Below are positions 50,057 through 61,066 of a stretch of DNA of 64,000 nt, piece by piece (the stretch's first letter is position 1; each line of letters opens with the position of its first letter). The notes beneath the pieces were generated by a model. It saw only the letters and a list, made by a program, of their open reading frames with translations. It was not told the DNA's origin and did not search any database. The position numbers were made by a program, and so were the translations under genes. Source of the stretch: Ooceraea biroi (taxonomy: Eukaryota; Arthropoda; Insecta; Hymenoptera; Formicidae); the NCBI RefSeq assembly GCF_003672135.1, contig NC_039506.1:20802497-20866496 (forward strand). Direction: 5' to 3'.

Positions 50057-52069
50057 TTATACAGCGTTCCACTTGATCCAATTGACGTACGCAGGCACGC
50101 GGGTATACACAGTCGGATAGTCGGTGAGAGAGCAGGCCCTTGCCCACGATACAAGCCCGACAAGTTTTCCATTAACAACCAAGGGACCGCCTGAGTCACC
50201 CTGCAAAAGAGGATTAAAGTACTTTATTTTCTATCTTACAAAAAAGGAAGAAAAACGAGAAAATCGACAATGATTCACGCATGCATAAAATGCTCAGTCT
50301 CACGTGTAACGCCCGCAAAGCGACACACAGCTATCGCTCTTTCCGCTTAATGTTTTTTATCTGTTGCATATACCGGACAAACGACGTCAATTAATTGTTT
50401 CTCGTTCGCGCGTTGTCTTTTCGAAATTACTTTTAGAAATTACTTATTGGAAACTATTTATTGGAAATCAAGGATTAATTGTTAGGTGCTTGTTAAATCG
50501 CATGTAAATATTGATTTAAAAGATGAACCGTTTTGCAAACGCTAAGTCGGATAATTATCTAAGAGATAAAAGAAAGTAATCGATAGCTTTGATCAACATG
50601 GCACGTGCTTTTCCAGCACTATCAATAAAAGAAAAATAGATAAAAATTCAGCGTACTTTCGCACAATTTCCTAACGCATTGAAACAAATGATAAAAAATT
50701 GATAGTCGAACGATTACAAAACGCTTTAAATTAAACACTTTGCATAACTTACGCTGCAGGATCCTCTGCTGATGTACGGATCGTTAGCGCAGATGTGAGT
50801 GTCATAAATACTGTTTGCAAAGCTGTTGTACATCCACCTGCAGTAATCCTGATCGGCTATGTAAATGATGGCCTTCTTCAAGGTTCTGGATTCGGGTCCG
50901 TCTTGCTGCAATTCGGAAAAGTCGCGATATTAATCGCAATATTCAAAATCATATCTGTCGAATTATTATTTCGTCCGGAAGGAGAGAATAAGAATTTTTA
51001 AATAAATTTTAAACTAACAAATAAAAATTCTCTCGTGAATCGGTGTTACTATTCTAACACTTACCCACATCCTTCCGTATCCGGAGACTCGAGCTATCGA
51101 TCCCGGTTCAACAAACTCGTCCTGTTCGGGCAGCGGCACGAATGTGATATCGGGTACTGTCTCTGTGAACGGAATGAACACCTGAAAGAAACCAAGTTCT
51201 GCATCAGCAACAGGAAATCAGCAATCCGACTGATTTGATCAAGAGGAATACTCTACCCTGACCAGCGCAATGTCGTTGAGCCACGAATTATACCTTTGAT
51301 ATCGCTCGTGGCAGATCACGTCCTCGACCGTATGCTTCGCGTTCGGCCAGTTCAAATTTACGGTACCAGCGATGACTGCGATGTCCGCCGGTATCTTGCT
51401 GCAGACAGAATATAGAACGACAATTGAATTGCGAGATAACGGAGTAACAGAAGTGCAATTACGCCAAGAGACTTGTCGGCACTCTTAAATTATTATTGCT
51501 CTTGCAGCGTTAATACTGTTATGATTAAATTCGCGAGCGTCTGTGATACACCTTCTCGCGTAAATTCTACTATTTCCGTTTTAAAAGTTAAAAATAATTA
51601 AAAATTATTACTCGGCGACGCAGTGAGCGGCAGTAATGACGTAGTAGTCGTTGATAATGGACCCGCCGCAGAAGTGAAACGTGCTCCTCGCGTGTTGCAG
51701 AGATACCTGAAAATTAATTGGCGAAATTAGTTTTGCGCTTGGTACGGTTTCCAACTTTCTCGATTTTCGAGGCAACGGAATTTTTGTGGGAAATTCGGAA
51801 AAATCTTTTTCAGGAGTATTGTTGTACACGAGAGACCGAAACTGAATCTACGAGACATGGGAGAGATTTTATTTGGAGACGTAACGTTATTTCACGAGTC
51901 ACTGGTACTCACCTGATACGGTATTTCGCCTGGTGCTACATCGTTACCATTTACGATGCGTGGTTTGAAACCCGGCAGTACGGCAGCTGTGTTGACGTAA
52001 TATTAAATTTATTTTAGTCGAGATCTTGTTAGAGAGTCTACTAGAATTTTATTTCAATGTGATTAAATA

Positions 52070-52110
<41 letters not shown>

Positions 52111-52585
52111 ACTTGCATTACTATTGTAGCGCGTAATTAAATTCAATCGAGCCTCGATTAATAGTTTGTAATAACGTTATTATCTGCTATAATAACGCCT
52201 TTAATAATCGCGTAATTGCCTATTTTACTCGCGTTTCCCTATTTATTCCGTATTTACGAAATTATCCATTTCCAATTTCTTCCAATTGTACGTTAATGCG
52301 AGCAGCTGACTTAATTTTTGTTCGTTGGCTGACATTGTTCATCAATTCGGCTCTGCCATTGATCAAAATTGTTCTCTCAGAAATTGAACTTGGTGACTCG
52401 TTACGTTTATCAATAACTAGGCAATTTATGTTTCATTTCGCTACAACAACAACACGAGATTCGTGACGCAGGCAATCACTATTATATCGCATCTGCGATT
52501 CTATTATTGGGTCTTACTCACATCGGGAAACGGACACCACGCCAAGAAGAAACAAAATTGAGAGCAACATCTTGAGCAGCAGCAT
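50057..52585 (-). CDS. Secreted S1A serine protease 2 (elastase/chymotrypsin type)
   Basis: Paralogue of the neighbours at 42221 and 56997. Seven exons: 52585-52522, 51986-51913, 51706-51612, 51398-51257, 51181-51065, 50905-50753, 50200-50057 (789 nt, 262 aa). The first ATG gives a signal peptide with an extra MLLLK; a second ATG at 52570 would also serve. Activation site FKPR|IVNGND. His57 (TAAHC), Asp102 (NDIALV) and Ser195 (GDSGGP) are present with six conserved cysteines. Pocket residues are Gly189, Ala216 (SWARAC) and Thr226 (YPTVYTRV), again elastase-like. Position 217 is Arg, which is unusual and may favour acidic groups near the cleft (inference). Exon 4 ends at a weak donor, GTAGAG. 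Exons 3, 4 and 7 match the paralogues in length (95, 142 and 144 nt). Confidence 0.92.
52072..52110. repeat. (CT)n microsatellite in protease 2 intron 1
   Basis: About 39 bp of CT with one interruption. Confidence 0.9.
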
Positions 52586-52617
52586 TCAATTTGAATAGAA
52601 CATCTTCAAATGGGCAA

Positions 52618-52626
52618 ATTTATATA
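52618..52626 (-). promoter_or_regulatory. TATA box of serine protease 2
   Basis: TATATAAAT on the minus strand, 33 bp upstream of the first ATG, in the shared context TATAAATTYGC. Confidence 0.6.
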
Positions 52627-52707
52627 CATATTTGATGACAAGCGATATACGAACCGGAGGTAATAAGATATTGATTAACACATGTTACAGATGTTACAGA
52701 ACGTTGC

Positions 52708-52762
52708 AGATTAGATACGTTCATAAATCTAATCTAATCTAATCCAATTGTATCTAATCTAG
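52708..52762. promoter_or_regulatory. AGATTAGATA element and inverted copies, protease 2
   Basis: AGATTAGATA at 52708-52717 is followed on the opposite strand by tandem ATCTA/TAATCTAATC copies (about 52727-52745) and TATCTAATCTAG (52751-52762). A GATAAG (minus strand) lies at 52813. Confidence 0.55.
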
Positions 52763-55700
52763 TCATCGGTGGACGTGATCGCCAATTAATTTCGAATACC
52801 TTCATAAGCTCGCTTATCGGGACTCTCGTTCTGCAATTTGGCGAGGCGTGTGGCATCATATGTGAGGGACTCCTTGATAAAGTATCTCTAGTAATTTGAA
52901 TTCTGATGTCAGCGCTGCGATAGTGAGCTGAAAATCAAAGTGAAGACATGACAAGATAAAGAATGAGCGAAAAAGAGACTTTTCTTTACATCAAACTATG
53001 CGACAAAATATTTTCTTTTTCTTTTTAATACTGTACTATACACATAAAATACACTTTGTATACTGCATCTAACGAATTATGTATCTTCTGCGAGTTTATT
53101 TAGCCCGCGATTTTGCAAAAATTGCTATCACAAAAATTGTTAAATTTATTAAACGATTTAACAATTCCTTTTGCAAGATTTCCGCGTACCTTGTGCAACG
53201 TATCTTATTTTAATCACTTGTCAGAGACCGATTTCATCCGTATGGACTCCGGATGGCTTATCGCTTCGATTGATTGACATCTGCACGTTTTGCAAAAATT
53301 TCATATCTAAAAATTTTCAGGATGAAATAATCAGGATCGCCTTATTCAGATAAAAATATGATTAGCATAGGTATCTCCATCACGTATGTCTTGCGGAAAC
53401 GCGATACAGCTGCTGATAATGCTGACAAGATATACGAGATAAAGAGAACGAGATCTCGCAATCTAATTTCAAGCACTGTCACTTCTGTTCGCCATTCGAC
53501 GAAATGATAAAGGCACCTTTATCCGCGTTTAAATCTGACAGAAGCTGCGTTTTAATTATCCGCTGCTGTTCCCATTCTTTCCAGATTAACTTCTCGCGCA
53601 GTTAAATCTTCCTCTTTCTTCCACCTGCTTGCTTGCTCATAATAACAGCTAACAAACACCGAGTCCGTCACGTACCGGAAGTGTTCATGGAGAATTGTCA
53701 GCGTGCAATTTTGAACACTGCAGAGCTGTTCCAAAGTCCTCTGCGATTCTCGCAATCTCTCGCAAAACGAGGAAGACAAATTAGAATAAAGTGGCCGTCA
53801 ATCAATGAGCAGCATCCCCCGCCGGAGAGGGGGAGTGTCATAATCCATTACGGAGGCACCTGGTTGAGTGACCTTTCGATCGATATAGCGCAGGACAAAT
53901 GCGAAACTGCATCCAAGGCGACGGTTGGCTCGGGTCCAGATACTTCGAGAGTCTTGAGAGTACGTGCTGATGATAATGCTGCGGCGCGGCATCGTTTCTT
54001 TCACAATGCAGGCTAAACGGCGCTTCTAAGCGGCCAGATGGTGCCCTGAATAATGCAGCCTTAATTAGGACCCTCAAATCTCGGTTCGCCGCATTATCGT
54101 TACGTAAACGCGTCGCAGAGACGTAAAATCCTATTGGAGGGTCGCCATAGGCACCGCGATCGATCGTAGGGAAAAATGTTGGCACGACGTACATACGAGT
54201 ATTGGTTCGTCGTATCATTACGCGCTGCATCCTGATGTCGATTTGTGCTCGCGATTATTTATACGGCGTCGGCGCTCAGACTCCAATTTCCGAATTCTCC
54301 GCGCGGAAGGAATGGCATTTATTGAACGGGAGTTCGTCTCGTTGCGAATGTGCACGACGCATGATGTAAATGAAAATATCTCCAAAAATTTTCTCCCCGT
54401 TCCACGTACGGATCGTACGTGGCAGTATTCTGTCGGGAATTCCAGCATGCCGGTCCAACAGCACCATCAAAGCCGCTGCGGGATGAAGCGGTGCATGCGT
54501 TCACTGATATCTGAAAATTTCAGAAATTTGCCAGAGCACGTTTTTCCGCTCGCGTTCGCGTAAAAACGATAACACCCCGTCGTCGTGTACCTGAACGAGG
54601 ATGTAACCGGAATTTAACGTCCGGTGATTATGCCGAGGAATTATCGAAGAAGAATCTCCTTTCGAGAGAATCTCGGAGGAGGTTTCATAAGGAAGCCGAA
54701 GCACCCGAAGAAGCTTCAAGAAGACGGAAATTCTCCGAGTTCCCGGCGGTTGCGCGCTCGATTCCGCCGAGCGAGTTTGCAAGTCGCTGCATCATCGTCT
54801 CGAGAGCACCTATCTTTCCTTATCTTGATGGTCGCAAGAACGTCTTGGATTTTCAAGATAGGGATTGATCGAATCTCTCTATCTAATTGAATGCGGTACC
54901 GGTTTACGCTGCTTCAAATTAAACTGCCGAATATGCAAACAACTGCAACAGCTATGTGTGGCCGGGTTCTTTCCTTCCTGTGAGATCCATCGAGATTCGT
55001 TGATTTCCCGAAGGTATAATGCAGTCGAGATTGCTGTTTAAGCGCGATTCCTGTCTATGAAGAGTGAAAGCTCGCAGAGAGCCGGCCCGATCGTCGAGGA
55101 AACGTCCGACGTTCTCAACGACTTCCACGGTTTTCGATTGACCGAACTTTGACCCGGAAGTACCGTGGTATCCCGTACATAGCGTTGTGGTGGTGAAGTA
55201 GGAGGTCGATCGATCCTGCCGACCAAGAAGCGTTATTGAGAACCGCTGTTCCAGGACTCACCTGCGTCCGACGACCCCACAGGAGCTCCTCATCGATCAT
55301 CCAGGTAGCGAAACGGCTTGTGTGTACGTGATCCTGCGTGCAGCCTGTTGATGTATGTACATGGTCATGAAACCATTTGGGATTCCTAAACTGTTAGTCG
55401 GTTCTGTCGGCGGCGATCATGCGGTTGGCACGAACAGCACGATGAAGTGATGAGAATGAAATGCGGATGTTCGATAAGTGATGCGATTAGACTATATTGT
55501 CTGTCGAAAGGAGAGATCTCTCTCAGCACGACCGTGAAACATGTTCGTGTGATATAAAGAAAAGTATAGTATAAATAAAATAAATATAAGATAAAATAAA
55601 AATATGGAATAAAAATATGAGATGGAGATGTAAAATAATAGCGTAAAACATCCCCAAGGCCAGGAAGAGAGAATTCTCTTTTTCCATATGCAATGTGACA

Positions 55701-56916
55701 GAGCAAAGTCATGGTGCAAGGTAGTAGTTAGCGAAATAATCGTGAGTAAATGCACGTACATAAGGTCATACTTTTACAGCGCGTTTGAGAGAATTAAAGT
55801 TGACTTGAAATCTGCCGGAACAAACAAGTCGATGGCAGGTTTCCGCACGTATACTGTGATTCCTAATAATTATACATAATACCGAGTGAGAGCGGGACGA
55901 CGTGAGCGGAAGTAATGCAGCCAAGTTTACCAAAAAGAAATACGAGCAATCGTAAAAGTAAAATCGCTCATTTTGCAGCCTCGGGCGTCTCTCTTTCTCC
56001 CTCGCGGTGATTGTTTGAAATGTGGCACTATTATCTCTTTATCCCGTTTTCCTTTCCTCGTCCTCGCGCTCTTCGCCGCGTTTTTACGCGCACCAATGGC
56101 TACATTCTCGTTTTCCTCGTTTCTCTCCCGTGTGAGTATGCGAATGGCTGCGAAATGCCAAATAACGCAAGTCGGACGGGCGCCGGCCGTTTTCGATATC
56201 GCACGCTCGTAAAAGCACACTTTGCGAGCTATTTTCCCAGTTCGAATCCGATACCTCGCGAATATCTCAGCGACGCGTTTGCCAAGCTCTCATCCGTTTT
56301 GCTCGTAAGCTGATTCTCGTGCACACGATAATCGATAGATGCAATTTGCCGGCGCGCGAGTAAACGTTGTCCGAAAACGGAGTTCTTCCGTTGGTGCACG
56401 TTAATGATCATTATCTCGTAAAATGCGCAGGAGTATGTACGTAAAGTATATATCTCAGTAAACTCGTCTCTTCGTTCTCTCCCATCCGACTCTTCGTCTA
56501 CAGAGCTGCGTGTCCATAGAAATTAACGTCAACAGGAGAAACAAGGCAGCGAACGGTTTTTCCATTTATTTTTAAGGGACGTTCGTCAATTTCCCTGAAA
56601 AATCGTTACAGCATGCGCATTTGATACGTTGGAGCGGCTTGGTCGAGTTTGCCTCAATCGATTTACACACTTTTTCTTTTTGATTTATTAAGTTATCAGA
56701 GATTATAGAGCGCTACGTTAACGCGTACGTAACACTTATCTATTCGAACGATTGTTTTAAGCTTGTTCGTTGCTTAAATCTTAATTTTTAAACTTACAGA
56801 TACCAATACTTGAATAATATTAAAATTGACTCTCATAACAATAATCTCAATTTTCCATAGTATTATAATACGTTCAACAGGAATTTCGCGTTCTTATTTG
56901 CATGTATGATCATGCG

Positions 56917-56922
56917 TTTATT
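56917..56922 (-). terminator. Poly(A) signal of serine protease 3
   Basis: AATAAA on the minus strand, 75 bp past the stop codon. Confidence 0.6.
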
Positions 56923-56996
56923 TAGTTCAGCTCCCACGTACGTCATTAAACATTAAAAAAAATCCTTGATTATTTTTGCGTTGATTTTTTTTGAAT

Positions 56997-59520
56997 TTAT
57001 TTGGCATGCAGTTTAATCCAGTTGACATAGGATGGAACGCGCGTATAGACGGAGGGGTATTCTGTATGGGAACAGCGATATGACCATGAAACCAGTCCCA
57101 CGAGTTCTCCATTGACAGTAAGAGGGCCCCCAGAATCACCCTGGAAATAACAAGTACATAAAGTAATTGTTCTGATATTATAAGGAGTTTGATAAAGATG
57201 TATTGTAAGGATTCGATCGTCAGTAAGAATTCAATTCGGTCGTGTTGTAAAGATTCGAGGACGTCAGTCGCGAGCGCGATTTGTATCTCCTCCTTCACAA
57301 ACGATTAATTCGAAATAATAGACATATTAAACCATTATTTATCTAGCTCTGGTTTTATCTTCGTCGCCGGTCTAATTACGCCAATATAAAACGATAACGA
57401 GCTTTCCCGTGCAAATCTTGCTGTCAATTAAATTGCAAGGTATGACGAGGAAACACGTTCCATTAATGATGCGCGAGGTAATCAACGAAGCGTCGACCAA
57501 TTATTATCGGGCATGTCGCACGCAGATGGCCGCCAACAAAAAATAAATTGATTAACTTGATAAAACAATCAACTTATTGATAAATTATATTGGAGATTAA
57601 ATAAGAGATCTGTGGTTCTAAGTCGAACGATTCTGGTAATGCGCGATCTGATAATCGCCGTGCGATCTTAATGGCGATATATTGTACATTCGACATGCTT
57701 CTTCAGTTATCGACACTTCTAGCAGGATTTCATGTTACGCAACTCGAGACTCGTGACTGCATTGAGACATCGCGTTCAGAAGCAATTAGAAATGTCGGCG
57801 AGCTGAAGGCTCGCGTGAGAAGAACGGTGCCGGGCTAAATAGTTAACAATCTCCGAACACCGAACAGTGTAAATCGCTCGGCCAGGTGCGACCGGTACTA
57901 ATGATGGTGATATGTTGCAACTGCACAAACGACTTGCCTTGCACGAACCCTTCTCCACAGTCGGCTCATTCGCGCAGAGGTGCGCGGTATTGTAAATGTT
58001 CCTCGAATGCTTTTTGTACATGGATTTGCAGTACGTCATATCGGCTATTTGGATGGTCACCAGGTTCAGCTCTTTGGTCCTGGGCCCGTTGTGCTGCAAG
58101 CGACAAAGCACATCGTGAGATCGAAAATGTTTCCAAAAAAAGATTTTCGAAAATTGATCTTTGAGGGGCGAGGATCTGGGTTTTTAAATTTGCAATTTGA
58201 GCACTGAGAAAAAAATGTAATTGATCTTACGAAATGTTTTGTCACGGGCTGCCAACAAAATATATACTTATTTCAACAAGTTATATATTGAAACAAATAT
58301 GTAGTTCTTGGATTATGGATATGGATGTGTAATTACACATATGAGAATTATAATCCAACAATTATATATTTTATTCAATATATAACTTGTTGAAATAAGT
58401 ATATATTTTGTTGGCAGCCCGTGACAAAATATTTTGTAAGATCAATTACATGTTTTTCTCAGTGAGTTTAATCGGGATCTGAATAAGAAATTTACCCATA
58501 ATCTGCCATATCCCGAGACGACCGCCTTCGCGCCGGCCCTAACAAATAGATTCTGCTTCGGTAGTACGACAGGGCCTACCAGATTGTTATATGTGAACTT
58601 AGTTTGCAGCTGAAAACAAATGTTCTCCGTGTAGAATAACGCATTCGAGAGTAACGCTTGCTTATGAATGATTGGAATAATGTTTGAAGATACCTTAAGC
58701 AGGGCGATGTCATTGATCCACGAATTGCTCCTGTTGTACTTCTCATGCACGTAAGCGGACTTGATGAGATGCACCTTGTAAGGTCGTGTCAAATTCGTCG
58801 TTCCCACGGTGGCCGAGATGAGCGAAACGTTCTTTCTGAAACGCAAGTAACATCAAACTTATGTAAAATGCACTTTCACGACACTTTACGCAATCCCAAA
58901 GTTCCAGCACTTACCCGGACACGCAGTGAGCGGCGGTCAATACGTAATTTTGATTAAGTATAACTCCGCCACAGAAGTGATGACCCGATGAGATAGTCTG
59001 GAGAGATACCTGAAACGATAAAATCAGATGTGATAATCTTGAATCATAGGATTACAGAATGACAACAATTTATCCAAGAATTCCATTCCGTTACGACACT
59101 TGTGCCGTTCGTTTTCACAGTTAACTCGATTTTCTATTGTTCTATTAGGATTCCCTTAATTAGTGCGGAATTAAACGACGGTTATTTCGACAATTTACGG
59201 AACAGAAACGTAACGGAATTAATAGTAATTTGCCAGTAACTCACCTGGTATGGGATTTCACCTGGCTTAGCGTTTCTTCCTCCCACAATCCTGGGATCCA
59301 GCGCGGGTTCCAGCTCGAGGGATTCCAGCTCGACGGGATCCAGCTCGGCGGGCATGCCTGCGTTTATCAATTCATTATTACATATGTTTACATTCGCAGG
59401 GAAACCCGTTCGCGATAAATCAAGTGATCGCGACGGGAGTCAATTGATTTGTCTCTGTCAAGTCACTCACCATGGCAGATTGCCAATAGAGAGACCAGCA
59501 GCAATAACGTGAACGTCATG
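56997..59520 (-). CDS. Secreted S1A serine protease 3 with acidic propeptide
   Basis: Third paralogue of the cluster. Seven exons: 59520-59472, 59357-59245, 59009-58915, 58835-58694, 58609-58496, 58093-57938, 57140-56997 (813 nt, 270 aa). Signal peptide MTFTLLLLVSLLAICHG, then a propeptide about twice as long as in the paralogues and made of Glu-Leu repeats, ending ALDPR|IVGGRN. His57 (TAAHC), Asp102 (NDIALL), Ser195 (GDSGGP) and six cysteines are conserved. Pocket: Gly189, Ser216 (SWSYRC) and Ser226 (YPSVYTRV), a slightly different variant. Intron 6 starts with GC (TGCAAG|GCAAGT) where both paralogues have GTAAGT. Intron 5 carries a foldback element ending 25 bp from the exon 5 donor. The reading frame is intact, so the gene should be functional. 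Confidence 0.92.
58202..58464. mobile_element. Small foldback (MITE) element in protease 3 intron 5
   Basis: Inverted arms of about 90 bp (58202-58291 and 58376-58464) begin CACTGAGAAAAA and end TTTTTCTCAGTG. They contain matching GTCACGGGCTGCCAACAAAA and its complement and flank an 84-bp AT-rich loop. It has no coding capacity. I could not see a clear target-site duplication, so the superfamily is open. Confidence 0.85.
59290..59345 (-). repeat. 15-bp coding minisatellite in protease 3 propeptide
   Basis: Three imperfect tandem copies of a 15-bp unit (GAGCTGGATCCCGTC and variants) plus a partial fourth code for the repeated Glu-Leu-Asp/Glu-Pro/Ser peptide of the propeptide. Paralogues lack it. 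Confidence 0.75.
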
Positions 59521-59609
59521 TCGTTGGTCTCGTTTCTCACGAAATGCGCGTTACCAGTGTTGTTTATCGAAAAACGTACTGTAACGTTTACGACACACCG
59601 ATCACGCGA

Positions 59610-59616
59610 ATTTATA
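59610..59616 (-). promoter_or_regulatory. TATA box of serine protease 3
   Basis: TATAAAT on the minus strand in the same TATAAATTCGC context as protease 1, 90 bp upstream of the ATG. Confidence 0.65.
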
Positions 59617-59647
59617 TCGTCGATAAAATTTAATTTTGAATTACGAG

Positions 59648-59657
59648 AGATTAGATA
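59648..59657. promoter_or_regulatory. AGATTAGATA element, protease 3
   Basis: Identical 10-mer, same orientation as in the other two promoters, 128 bp upstream of the ATG. A related TAATCTGTCTAAT follows at about 59688, and GATAAG at 59775. Confidence 0.55.
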
Positions 59658-61034
59658 GAGACGATGCCTGATGTTTCAAATAATACCTAATCTGTCTAAT
59701 AATGCTATCTCACTCCCAATCTGTATTGTCATCATTTCATCTTCTGGATATCGATCACAATTAATAATAGCGTTGATAAGAGCTTGTTATCATCGTATGT
59801 ACGGAAATTGAGAGCAAATACGCAACAAATATGTATCCAGAAAAGGCATGTAATGCCTTTACACGCGCTGTACGCGCTGCACAGAAGCATGTTGAAGAGC
59901 ATTTCCTGCACAGCTTCGATCCTGTTATCGTTATCCTACGCCATGAAAGATTCACGTTACGTAATTCCGTGTCTCGTACGCCGTGCTCGCAAGCTCGCCG
60001 TGCTCGTAAGCTTTAGTTTTAAGAGTTTCATACTCCGTCAGTGAAGTGTACCTCATTCGTCTCAGGATTACTGGCTGAACGTGACGTGCACTGGAGCACG
60101 CTGAACGCCACGGCGAACTTGTAAACGCGGAAGTGACATAACAATGCACTCCGTCGAAGTTTGTTGCGATTAAGAACTTGGACAATACGGTACGATCTGT
60201 AATGAAGTGCCTCAAGGCGGATAAACTACCCGCCGCTGTTCCGCACGATATTTGTTCACGCTTGGCAGACGGAGCAGAGAAGAAACGTTTTGTAATGCCA
60301 TTAATGTTGAACGAGTTGGAAAGCACTATTGTTTCCTACTAAAAATCAACCCGCTTATTCATCATCAAAATCATCTGTTTACTTAAATAATCTACAGCGT
60401 TTTCGGTGTTTCATAATACTCGATAATGCTTGAAAATATTGCCGTTTGATAATGCTCGTAATCGTTATCTACTGAAACGTCGCCAGAGTTTTGATTCATC
60501 CAATAGTATTCCATCCAGTATCATAACGTTATTATTAATAATCATGCTGGCCTCGTTCAAAGTTTCCTGCGACCACAAATTTTGGCAGCCTGCTATCTAG
60601 AATAGACAATCTCCAGATCGATAAACGCTATTTTTCGACTTCTCCTCAGTGTTCACTTACGTTCAGTAGCCAAAAAATGAGAAAGCCAAAATATCATTGA
60701 TATTAATAATCACACGATCGTCGTCGATATTCCTCACCTTATTCGAATTCGTCGGCTAATATCTCCTCTTCCTCGTCGAGGCGAGATTAGACATCTGCCG
60801 GGTCTTTGCATCGAATTATCGCTCGTGACTCTTATCGTTCTCCATCCCGAGTCCTCGTTAGCGTTTTAATACTTTGACGGAGTCGCGGCACGAGGTCGGC
60901 GCAGGTTATTTGCAGTGTGGTCGAGAGGACGTCGAGAGAAAACGACGGGACCGTTCGTTTCGCCGTTGCCCGTCATCGCGGTAGAAAACGAGCTGTTTGA
61001 ATTTGCATGAGATCGCACGCGGGACCACAAAGAC

Positions 61035-61066
61035 AGAGAAAGAGAGAGAGAGAGAGGGGGGGGGGA
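61035..61066. repeat. (GA)n followed by poly-G
   Basis: A GA dinucleotide run directly followed by ten G residues; the purine-only strand could form unusual structures. Confidence 0.85.

Larger units (their letters stand above)
52586..56996. other. Intergenic between protease 2 and protease 3
   Basis: Beyond the protease 2 promoter I see no gene, RNA or transposon that I can support in this 4.4 kb. Open frames of 60-130 codons occur on both strands without domains or splice partners. Confidence 0.55.
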
